Assembly: GCF_003096695.1 (NCBI RefSeq)
Contig: NZ_QEKY01000010.1
Span: 1-64,000 of the forward strand
Source: Porphyromonas loveana
GTDB lineage: Bacteria; Bacteroidota; Bacteroidia; Bacteroidales; Porphyromonadaceae
Length of the DNA stretch: 64,000 nt
Reading direction: 5' to 3'
The translations under genes and the position numbers were made by a program. Each line of letters starts with the position of its first letter. Within the stretch, counting starts at the first letter, position 1. Under the pieces are notes generated by a model, which was not told where the DNA came from, made no database searches, and was given only the letters and a program-made list of their open reading frames with translations. Below, in pieces: positions 17,165 to 26,649 of the stretch.

Positions 17165-17538
17165 GCCAGATGAACAATAGCCATTGAATGAGTGAATACG
17201 AGTGGATCTCAATAGGTGCAGCATGTTATACGAATGAGCATCGCTCATCTCCACTGACACATATACATCCTCAATGAAGTTAAAGCAAAAATAAAGGGGA
17301 GCAACAGCCCCCCTTTCATTTGTGTGTTTATGCCTTTGTTTGATTACAGCCCTATTATAGGTTTAGCGATGTCGATTCGTAAACTAAGCGATGGCATAAA
17401 AAGCTCTTGCATTTTCTTTATGTTTCTCTCTTTCGGGAGTCCCTTCCTTGCTCATCCAGTACCAAGTCGTAGTCCGCTGTTTGATGATTATTTGTCTGCA
17501 TATTAAGAGCTTGGTTCCCCAATCTTGAGCTTGGTCGT
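17165..17538. other. Gene-free stretch between small RNA and pnp
   Basis: 374 bp holding a terminator-like hairpin near 17300 and a GAGCTTGGT direct repeat at about 17507 and 17527. A 60-codon open frame at 17324-17506 has no recognisable features and I do not call it. Confidence 0.4.
17293..17316 (-). terminator. Hairpin downstream of the purine-salvage operon
   Basis: AAAGGGG / CCCCTTT stem with a short GC-AACA-GC top, followed on the minus strand by TTATTTTTGC. It lies about 220 nt beyond the stop of the phosphorylase, so it may end that operon. The distance lowers confidence. Confidence 0.45.
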
Positions 17539-18378
17539 TTAGTGGGCTGAGATGGCAGTCAGGAGGCGGGCGAAGATGGCGCCCATCTTTTCTGAAGCCG
17601 CATTGGCTGCTATGATGACGTCTTGTTCGTTATTGACGAAATCATCGGCAAAGTGATAGCCTTCGTTGGTTATGACCGACATCCCGAATACTCGGATGCC
17701 CGTGTGGCGGGCTACGATTACTTCGGGCACCGTGCTCATGCCGATGGCATCGCCGCCCACCTGTCTCCAGAAACGGTATTCTGCGGGAGTCTCATAGGAA
17801 GGACCGGTAAGACCTACGTACACACCTTCTTTGACGGGGATGTCCAGCTCTCTCGCGATGGCTTTGGCCTCGGCGATGAAGTCGCGGTCATAGGCGCGCG
17901 TCATATCGGGGAAGCGCAGCCCGAACATATCCATATTGGGACCGATTAGCGGATTGGGCAGGTTGTTGATGTGGTCGCATATGATCATCAGATCACCCAC
18001 TTTGAACGAAGTATTGATCCCGCCTGCTGCATTGGATACGAAGAGATTTTCGATACCCAATAGCTTCATGACGCGAATAGGGAATGTCACCTGATCCATC
18101 GGATAACCCTCGTAGTAATGGAAACGCCCTTGCATAGCCACGACAGGCACACCGTTGAGCTTCCCGCCGATGATGTTGCCTTTGTGTCCTACAGCTGTGG
18201 CGTGGGCAAAGTGAGGAATCTCGCTATATGGGATGACCGTCTTGTCTTCGAGTTTGTCCGCTAAGTCTCCCAGACCGCTTCCGAGTATGATGGCCGTTTT
18301 GGCATCGCCGGGCAGACGAGAGGCCAGGAAAGAAGCTGCCTCGTGATAATGTCGTTCTTGGAGTTTCAAATATCGCAT
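17539..18378 (-). CDS. Purine nucleoside phosphorylase (inosine/guanosine type)
   Basis: 279 residues, matching the trimeric PNP-I family: [10 protein letters not shown] at about 31-40, the phosphate/sugar-binding [20 protein letters not shown], and the purine-site block [14 protein letters not shown] followed by [13 protein letters not shown]. It cleaves (deoxy)inosine and guanosine with phosphate. The ATG lies 11 bp after the stop of the deaminase, so deamination of purine nucleosides and phosphorolysis are encoded together. Confidence 0.95.
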   Translation of the reverse strand: MRYLKLQERHYHEAASFLASRLPGDAKTAIILGSGLGDLADKLEDKTVIPYSEIPHFAHATAVGHKGNIIGGKLNGVPVVAMQGRFHYYEGYPMDQVTFPIRVMKLLGIENLFVSNAAGGINTSFKVGDLMIICDHINNLPNPLIGPNMDMFGLRFPDMTRAYDRDFIAEAKAIARELDIPVKEGVYVGLTGPSYETPAEYRFWRQVGGDAIGMSTVPEVIVARHTGIRVFGMSVITNEGYHFADDFVNNEQDVIIAANAASEKMGAIFARLLTAISAH

Positions 18379-18389
18379 ACTTGTTGTCT

Positions 18390-19661
18390 TTAGTGAATCG
18401 CTTTTTTGTCCATCAGTTTGTATGCCACTTCAGCGGCGCGCGCCAGGATCGCTTCCTCGCCGGGCACTTTGCGTCCGCGCATGAGGATTTTGCCATCTAT
18501 GATAGTTGTATCTACGGCGCTGCCGTTGGCAGAGTAAACCAGATTGGAGATAAAATTGTGGCAGGGAGTCATCTCGGGCAGATCCAAGCGCACGAGGCAA
18601 AGATCGGCCTTGCATCCGGGGGCAATGGCTCCTGCATCGGTACGCATGATGCGTGCGCCCTCTTCCGTGGCGCTGTGGAAGATGTCGGCAGCCCTGACCG
18701 CCGTAGCGTCCGAGCGCCATGCTTTGCCGAGAAAGGTAGCGAGTTTCATGGCCGTGACCATATCGAGGTTGTTCGACGAAGAGCAACCGTCCGTACCCAA
18801 CCCCACCGAGATACCACGCTTGCGCATCTCGTCGTACCCGAAGCGGTAGCCGGATGCCAACTTCATATTGGACGCGGGGTTGTGAGCCACTTGGCAGTCG
18901 TGGGCGGCCAGCAGATCCATTTCTTCCTCGTCCAACCAGATGCTGTGTGCCAAGACCAGTCGTGGCGAGAGTACGCCCAGCCGATGCAGATATCGGACGG
19001 GTGTAGTCCCGTGTTGGCGGATGCACTCCTGTACCTCTCCTTCCGTTTCGGACAGATGCAGGTGTATGAGTATGTCTCTCTCTTCGGCAAAGCGGTGACA
19101 AAACTGTAATTGCTCTCCGCTTACCGTGTAGATGGCGTGTGGCCCTAATGAGAATTGAATCCTGTCGCTATAGGAACGGAAGATCTCGTACAGGCTGTAG
19201 GCTCGTTCTCGATCAAGCCGTGCCCGCTCCGCATCTCCTCTGTCGAAAAGTGTATGGGCAAGTACGGCACGCACCCCCATCTCTTCCACGGCACGAGCCG
19301 TAGCTGTCGGGAAGGAATACATGTCGAGGAAGGCAGTCGTACCGCTCTTGATCATCTCCAGACAGGCCAGTTTGGAACCCCAGTACACATCCTCCTCAGT
19401 CATCTGTGCCTCCACCGGCCAGATCCAGTTCTCCAGCCAATCCATCAGCCGCAAGTCGTCACCATAGCCACGGAAAATGGTCATGGCCGAATGCGTGTGA
19501 CAGTTGTGGAAGCCCGGAATGGCTGCCATCGAAGAAGCGTCTATCTCCTCGGCATCGGGTGAAGGCAGAATTGTAGGGGCAACCTGCGTGATGCGGTTGC
19601 CCTCTATCTTAATATCTTGACGGACACCGTCGAGCAGTGCCTGTTTGATCAGTATCTCCAA
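18390..19661 (-). CDS. mtaD: Amidohydrolase, MTA/SAH or adenosine deaminase-like
   Basis: 423 residues with a composite amidohydrolase fold. Metal ligands are in NCHTHSAM (H55, H57), [21 protein letters not shown] and [12 protein letters not shown]. This set is typical of the MtaD/SsnA/TrzA group, whose members deaminate 5'-methylthioadenosine, S-adenosylhomocysteine or adenosine. The adjacent phosphorylase supports a purine-salvage job. The exact substrate is an inference. It lies 29 bp after the M20 peptidase gene. Confidence 0.88.
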   Translation of the reverse strand: MEILIKQALLDGVRQDIKIEGNRITQVAPTILPSPDAEEIDASSMAAIPGFHNCHTHSAMTIFRGYGDDLRLMDWLENWIWPVEAQMTEEDVYWGSKLACLEMIKSGTTAFLDMYSFPTATARAVEEMGVRAVLAHTLFDRGDAERARLDRERAYSLYEIFRSYSDRIQFSLGPHAIYTVSGEQLQFCHRFAEERDILIHLHLSETEGEVQECIRQHGTTPVRYLHRLGVLSPRLVLAHSIWLDEEEMDLLAAHDCQVAHNPASNMKLASGYRFGYDEMRKRGISVGLGTDGCSSSNNLDMVTAMKLATFLGKAWRSDATAVRAADIFHSATEEGARIMRTDAGAIAPGCKADLCLVRLDLPEMTPCHNFISNLVYSANGSAVDTTIIDGKILMRGRKVPGEEAILARAAEVAYKLMDKKAIH

Positions 19662-19690
19662 GTGCTACTATATTATATAGTGTCGTTCGT

Positions 19691-21046
19691 TTACTTATAG
19701 ATGCGGTAGAACTCTGCCACTGATTCGATCCCCTTGCGGAAGATATCGAGCGGCAGATTCTCGTTTGGCGAATGGATGGCGTTGCTTTCCAGACCGAAGC
19801 CCATCAGCACCGTCTTCAGCCCCAATACCTTCTCGAAGGTTGCGATGATGGGGATGCTGCCGCCACGACGTACTGCCAGTGGACGTTTGCCGAAAGCAAT
19901 GGCGCAAGCCTCTTCGGCCGCTTTGTAAGCGGGTAGGTCGATGGGGCAGAGATAAGCCTCGCCGCCGTGCAGGGGTGTTACTTTCACCTTGATATGTTTG
20001 GGTGCAACGGATGCGATATAATCGACGAACATTTGTGAGATTTTGGCATGGTCTTGACTGGCCACAAGGCGTGTCGATACCTTGGCGTAGGCCTTCGAAG
20101 GCAATACCGTCTTGGCTCCTTCGCCTGTGTAGCCACCCCAGATACCGCATACGTCGAAAGACGGACGGCAGCTATTGCGCTCCAGTGTGCTGTAGCCAGC
20201 TTCGCCGAATACGGCGTCGATGTCGAGCGCTTGGCGATACTTCTCTTCCGAGAATGGCACCTGTGCGATCATGGCTCTCTCCTCGTCGCTCAGCGGCACT
20301 ACATCATCGTAGAAATGGGGTATGGTGATGCGTCCGTTCTCGTCCACGACACCGGCGATGAGTTTGCAAAGCTCGTTGATCGGATTGGCCACGGCACCGC
20401 CGAAGTGACCCGAGTGCAGATCGCGGTTGGGACCGGTCACCTCCACTTCCCAATAAGCCAGACCGCGAAGACCGGTCGTCAGCGAAGGCGTCTCAGCGCT
20501 TACCATGCTGGTGTCCGAAACGAGGATAACGTCTGCTGCCAGCATCTCTTTATGCGCTTCGCAGAATGCTTCCAAGTTGGTCGAGCCTATCTCTTCTTCT
20601 CCTTCAAAGAGGAATTTCACATTGCATTGTACAAGACCCAGTGCCATGGCCGTTTCGAAGCCCTTCACCTGGATCATACCCTGACCCTTGTCGTCGTCGG
20701 CTCCGCGTGCCCAGATATGGCCGTCGCGTATTACCGGTTCGAAGGGATCGCTCTTCCACAGCTCCAATGGCTCGGGCGGCATCACATCGTAGTGTGCATA
20801 GACGAGGATGGTTTTGGTTTTGGGGTCTATGATGCGCTCGGCGTATACGACAGGATTGCCCGGCGTCTGGAACACTTCGGCTTTCTGTGCACCCACCTGT
20901 AGCAGATGGTCGCGCCAGTGCTCGGCGCATCGCTGCATATCGGGTTTGTGTTCGCTTTTGGCACTCACTGACGGGATGCGGATGAGAGCAAAAAGATCTT
21001 CCAAGAAGCGCTCTTCATTCCGGCTGATATATTCTCTGATATTCAT
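19691..21046 (-). CDS. M20-family dipeptidase/aminopeptidase
   Basis: 451 residues from the ATG at 21046. A start 30 nt upstream would fall before the predicted transcription start. Metal-binding segments are YAHYDVMPPEP, WARGADDDKGQG and FEGEEEIGS. The lid/dimerisation domain is in the middle (about 200-340), and HSPNENLP with the last ligand histidine is near the end. These cytosolic zinc enzymes cleave dipeptides or C-terminal residues, which suits an amino-acid-fermenting organism. First gene of the operon with the deaminase and phosphorylase. Confidence 0.92.
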   Translation of the reverse strand: MNIREYISRNEERFLEDLFALIRIPSVSAKSEHKPDMQRCAEHWRDHLLQVGAQKAEVFQTPGNPVVYAERIIDPKTKTILVYAHYDVMPPEPLELWKSDPFEPVIRDGHIWARGADDDKGQGMIQVKGFETAMALGLVQCNVKFLFEGEEEIGSTNLEAFCEAHKEMLAADVILVSDTSMVSAETPSLTTGLRGLAYWEVEVTGPNRDLHSGHFGGAVANPINELCKLIAGVVDENGRITIPHFYDDVVPLSDEERAMIAQVPFSEEKYRQALDIDAVFGEAGYSTLERNSCRPSFDVCGIWGGYTGEGAKTVLPSKAYAKVSTRLVASQDHAKISQMFVDYIASVAPKHIKVKVTPLHGGEAYLCPIDLPAYKAAEEACAIAFGKRPLAVRRGGSIPIIATFEKVLGLKTVLMGFGLESNAIHSPNENLPLDIFRKGIESVAEFYRIYK

Positions 21047-21073
21047 GATTATTATGGGAATTTCGTTCTCGCC

Positions 21074-21081
21074 CAAAGATA
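21074..21081 (-). promoter_or_regulatory. -7 promoter element (TATCTTTG) of the M20-mtaD-pnp operon
   Basis: Perfect match. The transcript should start about 21067, which supports the translation start at 21046. It faces a divergent -7 element at 21095. Confidence 0.65.
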
Positions 21082-21094
21082 GGAACTTTTCATT

Positions 21095-21102
21095 TACTTT
21101 TG
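21095..21102 (+). promoter_or_regulatory. -7 promoter element (TACTTTTG) of the YidE-like gene
   Basis: Perfect match on the plus strand, 14 bp from the opposing element at 21074-21081. Leader to the ATG at 21195 is about 85 nt. Confidence 0.55.
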
Positions 21103-21194
21103 CATAAACTATTTAATAGTTGGCATTTGTCGCTATGCGTATCAATATTTTTAATAGGCTCTCATAGCCGCCACTTCATCCGCGCGTTATCATT

Positions 21195-22871
21195 ATGGAT
21201 GCAATCGCACATTGGCTTCACGAAGTCTTTCTGGAGCCTTCCGTCACCCAAACCATCATCATCCTCAGCTTCGTCTCTGCCGTCGGTTTGCTCCTTGGCA
21301 AGGTTCGCATCGGCAGCATCTCGCTGGGCATTACTTTCGTCTTCTTCGTCGGCATTTTGGCATCTCACTTCGGCATCGAGACCGATCCTGTCATGCTCTC
21401 TTTCGCGCAGAATTTCGGCCTCGTCGTCTTTGTCTATGCCTTGGGTTTGCAGGTGGGGCCGGCTTTCTTCCCCTCACTCAAAAAGGGAGGCATCGCTCAG
21501 AACCTGATCTCGCTGGGCATGGTGGCCATCACCTTTCTTCTGTGCATCATACTGTACTTTGTCCTCGGCATCTCTATGCCCAATCTGATGGGTATTGTTG
21601 CCGGTGCCACCACCAATACGCCTGCTCTCGGTGCAGCTCAGACTACCCTCCAGCAGATTGATCCCTCCGCTGCCAACGAAATGACCCAAATGGCACTCGC
21701 CTGTGCTGTCACTTATCCGATGGGGGTCGTGGGCGTCATTATCGCTTTGGCCATGCTCAAGGTGTTCATGCACAAGAAAGAAGAGCAGGAGGAGAAGGAA
21801 GCACCCAAGACATTCTTCTCCGAGTACGAAGTGTGCAATCCGGCATTGGACGGTAAGACAGTGCGCGATGTGGCACATCTGATCCAACGCCCCTTCATCA
21901 TCACCCGCGTGTGGCATCGGGGCACGGTGGAGATACCCACTTCGGATATGATCCTCCACTTGGGTGACCACGTATTGGCGGTCTCCGGCGAGGAGGACAC
22001 CACCCAGCTGGAGATTCTCTTCGGCAAGAGAGAGGAGAAGGATTGGAACCGTCCCGATATCGATTGGAACAGCGTGGACAAACAGCTCGTCTCTCGCCGC
22101 CTCGTAATCACCCGATCCAAACTGAACGGTGTACGTCTGGGTAACCTCAAGATTCGCAACCTCTATGGTGTCAATATCAGCCGAGTAGATCGTGCCGGTG
22201 TGGAGCTACTGCCCGATAGAGATCTGCACTTGCAGCTGGGAGACCGACTGACGGTCGTAGGCGAAGGCAATGCTGTGGAACGCGTGGCTGAGATATTGGG
22301 CGACGAAGTGAAGCAGCTCGACAATCCGCATCTGACGACGCTCTTCGGAGGCCTCTTCCTCGGTTGCATCTTCGGACTTATTCCTTTCTATCTCCCGGGG
22401 GTGAGTATGCCCATCAAGCTCGGTCTGGCCGGTGGCCCTATTATCGTCGGCATTCTGATGGGTGCCTTCGGCCCCCGTTTCCATCTCACCACATACGTAA
22501 CCAATAGTGCCAACCTCTTCTTGCGTCAGCTCGGCATCATTCTCTATCTTGGCGGACTGGGCTTGGCGAGCGGAGCCAATTTTTTCGATACCATTATCCA
22601 CGGAGACGGATTCCTGTGGGTCGGGGTAGGCTTCTTGATTACCATGCTGCCTACGTTGCTCATCGGTTGGATTTCGATCAAGGTGCTGCGCAATCGGTAC
22701 GATGGTACAGCGGGTATGATATGCGGCAGCACTGCCAATCCTATGGCGCTCGACTACGTCAATGGTCAGGTCAAAGGTGACGGCGCTTCGGTCGTCTATG
22801 CCACCGTCTATCCGTTGGCCATGTTTGTGCGCATCATCATGGCACAGATCATGATTCTTGTTTTTAGGTAG
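21195..22871 (+). CDS. Putative transporter, AspT/YidE duplication family
   Basis: 558 residues. Two homologous membrane halves (about 15-185 and 385-555) flank two RCK_C/TrkA-C domains at about 210-290 and 295-375 (VLAVSGEEDTTQLEILFG, and RLTVVGEGNAVERVAEILG). Signature repeats are GLVVFVYALGLQVGPAFF in the first half and GIILYLGGLGLASGANFF in the second, with ATTNTPALGAAQ and GSTANPMALDYV. AspT relatives exchange amino acids such as aspartate and alanine. The substrate here is unknown. Confidence 0.9.
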   Translation: MDAIAHWLHEVFLEPSVTQTIIILSFVSAVGLLLGKVRIGSISLGITFVFFVGILASHFGIETDPVMLSFAQNFGLVVFVYALGLQVGPAFFPSLKKGGIAQNLISLGMVAITFLLCIILYFVLGISMPNLMGIVAGATTNTPALGAAQTTLQQIDPSAANEMTQMALACAVTYPMGVVGVIIALAMLKVFMHKKEEQEEKEAPKTFFSEYEVCNPALDGKTVRDVAHLIQRPFIITRVWHRGTVEIPTSDMILHLGDHVLAVSGEEDTTQLEILFGKREEKDWNRPDIDWNSVDKQLVSRRLVITRSKLNGVRLGNLKIRNLYGVNISRVDRAGVELLPDRDLHLQLGDRLTVVGEGNAVERVAEILGDEVKQLDNPHLTTLFGGLFLGCIFGLIPFYLPGVSMPIKLGLAGGPIIVGILMGAFGPRFHLTTYVTNSANLFLRQLGIILYLGGLGLASGANFFDTIIHGDGFLWVGVGFLITMLPTLLIGWISIKVLRNRYDGTAGMICGSTANPMALDYVNGQVKGDGASVVYATVYPLAMFVRIIMAQIMILVFR

Positions 22872-22986
22872 CCGTCGTAGAAGGAGAGGGGCATTACCTG
22901 TTGGAATGATCAGAGTTATTCGAGTCATTGGACCTCTCTTCTTCAATTCGATAATTCAGATAACTCCGATTCCTCCGAAGATTTCG

Positions 22987-23192
22987 ATCATCTCAACACT
23001 ATAAAGAGGAGGGTGTGTCAATATGAAAATCTTGATGCAGTCTCAGGGGGTGTGTTAGAAAGGGTGAAATGCAAGGCACTGAGAGTGAGGGTGATGGGAG
23101 TATACTCGAGTATATGACCGAACCCGAATCTCGAAAGCAACGCTGCAGTTCGCTTTATGACACAACCTCTCGTTATTGGATTGAGAATAATT
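22987..23192. mobile_element. MITE-like element with imperfect terminal inverted repeats
   Basis: The ends form an imperfect inverted repeat of about 34 bp. The best part is ATAAAGAGGAGGGTGTGTCA (23001-23020) against the reverse complement of TGACACAACCTCTCGTTAT (23158-23176), 17 of 20 matching. The inside has no gene but carries a small near-palindrome AGTATACTCGAGTATAT (23098-23114). The size (about 205 bp) and non-coding content fit a MITE or an IS remnant upstream of nadE. It occupies most of the 400-bp gap 22872-23273. Confidence 0.5.
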
Positions 23193-23218
23193 GTTTTGCC
23201 CATTATGTAGTACTGGCT

Positions 23219-23226
23219 TATATTTG
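23219..23226 (+). promoter_or_regulatory. -7 promoter element (TATATTTG) of nadE
   Basis: Perfect TAnnTTTG match 48 nt upstream of the nadE ATG, just outside the MITE-like element. Confidence 0.55.
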
Positions 23227-23273
23227 TGCGGTATTAGAAAGAATCACATTACGATCAATCATATCAGATACTT

Positions 23274-25217
23274 ATGAAGTACGGATTTATGAAGGTCGCT
23301 GCTGCTGTTCCTTTTGTGAAAGTGGCCGACTGCGACTATAATATCGAGCGAATAGACCGCATGGTGCACGAAGCGGATGCCAAGGGAGTGGAGATTATGA
23401 CCTTCCCCGAGCTTAGCATTACGGGGTATTCGTGCGGGGACTTGTTCTATCAACCATTCTTGCAAGAGAAAGCCAAGGATGCACTTTGCAAACTTGTAGA
23501 GCTGACAGCCAACACGAGCGTGATGGTCATTGTGGGGATGCCCTTGCGTGTGGAGGACAAGCTCTTCAACTCGGCAGTGGTCTTCCAGCAGGGTAACATC
23601 CTCGGAGCCATCCCCAAGACCTATCTGCCCAACTATCGGGAGTTTCAGGAAGCGCGTTGGTTCTCGCCGGCGCATACGCTCCAATACTCTACCATCAGCA
23701 TTGGTGCGCATAGCGTACCCATCGGTCGCAACCTCATCTTCAAGTGCGGCACGGTGGGTGTGGGTATCGAGATATGCGAGGATATGTGGACGCCTTTCAC
23801 GCCGGGTACACGTCTCTGTCTCTATGGTGCCGAGGTGATATTCAACCTCTCTTCCAGCAATGAAAATGCGGGCAAGCACTCCTATTTGCGTTCGCTCATC
23901 AGCGGACTCTCGTCTCAAGGAATCTGTGCCTACGTCTATGCAAGCAGTGGCTATGGCGAAAGCTCTACCGATATTGTCTTCACAGGTAAGGCTTTCATCG
24001 CCGAAGCCGGTGAGATCGTGGAGGAAATGAACCGTTTCGAGCATCGCGAGCGCATGATCATCAGTGATATCGATGTGTCGCGCTTGCAGACCGAGCGCCT
24101 TATCAATAGTAGTTTCAAAGCAGCGGTGACCTTCCACACCCACGACGAGAAGTTCAATCAGTTGCCTTTCAAACTTCGCAGTCGTCAGGAGTCCTTGCCG
24201 ATGACGCGCCGCGTGGATCGCAATCCTTTCATGCCGGAGAATACCGACCATAAGGAGCGTTCGCGCGAGATGATCAATATACAGGTTTGCGGCCTGATGC
24301 AGCGCCTCATCCACATGAAGGCCGAGAAGGCCGTTATCGGTATTTCGGGCGGATTGGATTCTGCTCTTGCCTTCATCGTCTGTGCCGAGGCCTTCGACCG
24401 TCTGGGTCTTCCCCGCGAGAATATCATTGCCGTGACGATGCCCGGTTTTGGTACTTCGGATCGTACTTACCGCAATGCCCACAGCCTCATCAAGTCCGTC
24501 GGTGCCACCCTCAAGGAGATCGACATCACAGATGCCTGTCTGCATCACTTCGAAGCCATCGGGCACGACCCCTCGGTTCATGATATTACCTACGAAAATA
24601 CGCAGGCCCGTGAACGCACGCAGTTGCTGATGGATCTGGCCAATATGCACAATGCGCCCGTGATCGGTACGGGTGATCTCTCTGAATTGGCTCTCGGATG
24701 GGTCACTTTCAATGGTGATCATATGTCCATGTATGCCGTTAATGCCGGCATCGCCAAGACGACGGTGAAGATACTGGTGGAATATGTGGCGCATAGCGGT
24801 TGGTTGGACAGCGAGGCTTCTTCTACATTGCTGGACATTGTGCGCACACCCATCAGTCCGGAGCTTAAACCCGTGGACAACGAAGGTGCCATCAGCCAAA
24901 AGACGGAGGACGTAGTGGGACCGTACGAGCTGCACGACTTCTTCATTTATCATTTCCTCTACAACGAGTACAAGCCGTCCAAAATCTACTACTTGGCTGG
25001 GGTCGCTTTCGAGGGAGTCTATACCAAAGCGGAGATCAAGAAATGGATGTTAGTCTTCTTCCGCCGCTTCTTCTCTCAGCAGTATAAGCGCAACTGTATG
25101 CCCGACGGACCTAAGGTGAGCTGCGTGACGCTCTCGCCCCGCGGTGCATGGCGTATGGCCAGCGATGCCAATAGTGCTTTGTGGCTGGATGAGATAGAGA
25201 AGTTCGAGACAGAGTGA
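23274..25217 (+). CDS. nadE: Glutamine-dependent NAD+ synthetase
   Basis: 647 residues, the long two-domain form. The N-terminal nitrilase-like glutaminase (about 1-280) shows its triad in FPELSITGYS (Glu), PKTYLPNYREF (Lys) and GIEICEDMW (Cys). The C-terminal ammonia-dependent synthetase has the PP-loop GISGGLDSALAF and the NAD-site segment GTGDLSELALGW. It makes NAD+ from nicotinate adenine dinucleotide, with ammonia channelled from glutamine. It is followed by a strong terminator, so it looks monocistronic. Confidence 0.96.
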   Translation: MKYGFMKVAAAVPFVKVADCDYNIERIDRMVHEADAKGVEIMTFPELSITGYSCGDLFYQPFLQEKAKDALCKLVELTANTSVMVIVGMPLRVEDKLFNSAVVFQQGNILGAIPKTYLPNYREFQEARWFSPAHTLQYSTISIGAHSVPIGRNLIFKCGTVGVGIEICEDMWTPFTPGTRLCLYGAEVIFNLSSSNENAGKHSYLRSLISGLSSQGICAYVYASSGYGESSTDIVFTGKAFIAEAGEIVEEMNRFEHRERMIISDIDVSRLQTERLINSSFKAAVTFHTHDEKFNQLPFKLRSRQESLPMTRRVDRNPFMPENTDHKERSREMINIQVCGLMQRLIHMKAEKAVIGISGGLDSALAFIVCAEAFDRLGLPRENIIAVTMPGFGTSDRTYRNAHSLIKSVGATLKEIDITDACLHHFEAIGHDPSVHDITYENTQARERTQLLMDLANMHNAPVIGTGDLSELALGWVTFNGDHMSMYAVNAGIAKTTVKILVEYVAHSGWLDSEASSTLLDIVRTPISPELKPVDNEGAISQKTEDVVGPYELHDFFIYHFLYNEYKPSKIYYLAGVAFEGVYTKAEIKKWMLVFFRRFFSQQYKRNCMPDGPKVSCVTLSPRGAWRMASDANSALWLDEIEKFETE

Positions 25218-25251
25218 TACACTCCTAAGCGGAGAAAAACTGTTCACATAG

Positions 25252-25294
25252 GTGCGCCAAGAGGGGATGAATGAGCCTATCTTGGCGCACTTTT
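25252..25294 (+). terminator. Intrinsic terminator of nadE
   Basis: Perfect 11-bp stem GTGCGCCAAGA / TCTTGGCGCAC (25252-25262 with 25280-25290) followed by TTTTCC. Confidence 0.85.
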
Positions 25295-25329
25295 CCGTTC
25301 GAGAAATACGTTATATATAGAGAAACGGC

Positions 25330-25337
25330 TATCTTTG
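25330..25337 (+). promoter_or_regulatory. -7 promoter element (TATCTTTG) of bamD operon
   Basis: Perfect match. The predicted transcript begins near 25343, after the upstream ATG at 25339, which favours the bamD start at 25369. Confidence 0.65.
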
Positions 25338-25368
25338 CGTGCCGGAGTCCATATTAAGACAGATACTG

Positions 25369-26181
25369 ATGACAATCAAGAAGTTCATTCTTTTCGCTAC
25401 ACTGGCGTTTCTCTTCGCTTCCTGTGGTGAGTTCGTGCGTGTACAACAGAGTACCGATGTAGCGCTCAAGTATTCCTATGCCAAGAAGTTCTACAACGAA
25501 CACAAGTACAGTAAGGCCGCATCCTTGTTGGAGGATGTGCGAGGCGTTTACGATGGTACGAGTGAGGGAGAACAGCTGATTTTTCTTTTGGCAGAATGCT
25601 ACTTCGAGATGAAACGCGATGCCGATGCCGGGTCGTGCTATCAAGAGTACTACAACAAATATCCCAAGGGGGCGCGGGTCGATGAGGCTCGTTACAAATC
25701 AGGCTATTGCTTCTATCAGGCATCGCCCGATGCACGACTGGACCAATCCGACACCTATGTAGCCATCCAAGAATTGCAGTCCTATCTGGATTTCTTCCCC
25801 GAAGGCAAATATGCTCGCGAAGCAGAGAAGATGCTGTTCGACCTGCAGGACAAATTGGCCTATAAGGAGTATCTCTCCGCCAAACTCTACTACGATCTGG
25901 GTCTCTATCTGGGCAATAACTACCGCTCTTGTATCGTTACGGTGGATGCTGCACTCAAGGCATTCCCTTACACGAAGCATCGCGAGGAGTTTGTCTTCCT
26001 TATGCTGCAAGCCATGTATGAGGAGGCTTCTTTCAGTGTGAACGAAAAGCTCCAGACTCGTTACCGCGACGTAGCCGATCAGTACTTTGCCTACATCAAT
26101 GAGTTCCCCAACGGGAAGTACCTCAAGCAAGCCAAAAAGATTTACGACAATGTCGCCAAGCACATCTCCCAAGATGCCTGA
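25369..26181 (+). CDS. bamD: BamD, outer-membrane assembly lipoprotein
   Basis: 270 residues from the ATG at 25369. The lipoprotein signal ends in LFASC (Cys19). TPR-like repeats follow, starting with YSYAKKFYNEHKYSKAASLLE and including LIFLLAECYFEMKRDADAG and AIQELQSYLDFFPEGKYA, as in BamD/YfiO. It binds the periplasmic side of BamA and is essential for inserting beta-barrels. It heads a three-gene operon with rpoZ and a DUF4293 gene, an order common in Bacteroidetes. Confidence 0.93.
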   Translation: MTIKKFILFATLAFLFASCGEFVRVQQSTDVALKYSYAKKFYNEHKYSKAASLLEDVRGVYDGTSEGEQLIFLLAECYFEMKRDADAGSCYQEYYNKYPKGARVDEARYKSGYCFYQASPDARLDQSDTYVAIQELQSYLDFFPEGKYAREAEKMLFDLQDKLAYKEYLSAKLYYDLGLYLGNNYRSCIVTVDAALKAFPYTKHREEFVFLMLQAMYEEASFSVNEKLQTRYRDVADQYFAYINEFPNGKYLKQAKKIYDNVAKHISQDA

Positions 26182-26292
26182 CGCAGCTCTCGCCTCCCTG
26201 CCGCTGCGTGCGTGCTGTGGACGATGGGTAGCGATAGGGAAGTATGGCCTCCGGACAAACTACGACTAAAAACAAAAATCATATAATAGGAA

Positions 26293-26625
26293 ATGGATCT
26301 TAAGAAAATGAATGTCCCCATGGACACCGTTACACGTGATATGGTGCGTCTGAGTGAGGACACTGAAAATGTGTACGAGACTGTAATGGTCATTGCTAAG
26401 CGAGCCAATCAGATCGGTCAGGAACTCAAGCACGACTTGGAAAAGAAGCTCCAAGAGTTTACTTCAGCCGGAGACAATCTCGAAGAAGTGTTCGAGAACC
26501 GTGAGCAGATAGAGATCTCACGCTACTATGAGCATCTGCCGAAGCCCGCACTTATCGCCACTGCCGAGTATGAGCAGGACAAGCTCTACCACCGTATGCC
26601 CGGCGCAGCTCCCACCAACGACTAA
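26293..26625 (+). CDS. rpoZ: RNA polymerase omega subunit (Bacteroidetes type)
   Basis: 110 residues. It has the Rpb6/omega-like core TVTRDMVRLSEDTENVYETVMVIAKRANQIG, with acidic helix ELKHDLEKKLQEF behind it. Bacteroidetes omega is divergent and longer than the enterobacterial form. It stabilises the beta' subunit during polymerase assembly. It lies 111 bp downstream of bamD in the same direction and 24 bp before the DUF4293 gene. Confidence 0.85.
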   Translation: MDLKKMNVPMDTVTRDMVRLSEDTENVYETVMVIAKRANQIGQELKHDLEKKLQEFTSAGDNLEEVFENREQIEISRYYEHLPKPALIATAEYEQDKLYHRMPGAAPTND

Positions 26626-26649
26626 TTCGCCTCTTACTCCTCTCTAATT

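Noticed and set aside
17324-17506. 60-codon ORF between the small RNA and pnp
   Set aside because: No convincing ribosome-binding site, domain or conservation argument. Composition is not protein-like.
18381-19109. 242-codon plus-strand frame opposite the mtaD-like gene
   Set aside because: The minus-strand amidohydrolase has complete metal-binding motifs. The other frame has none.
23259-24953. 564-codon minus-strand frame opposite nadE
   Set aside because: nadE has all catalytic motifs. The opposite frame shows no domain and is a composition shadow.
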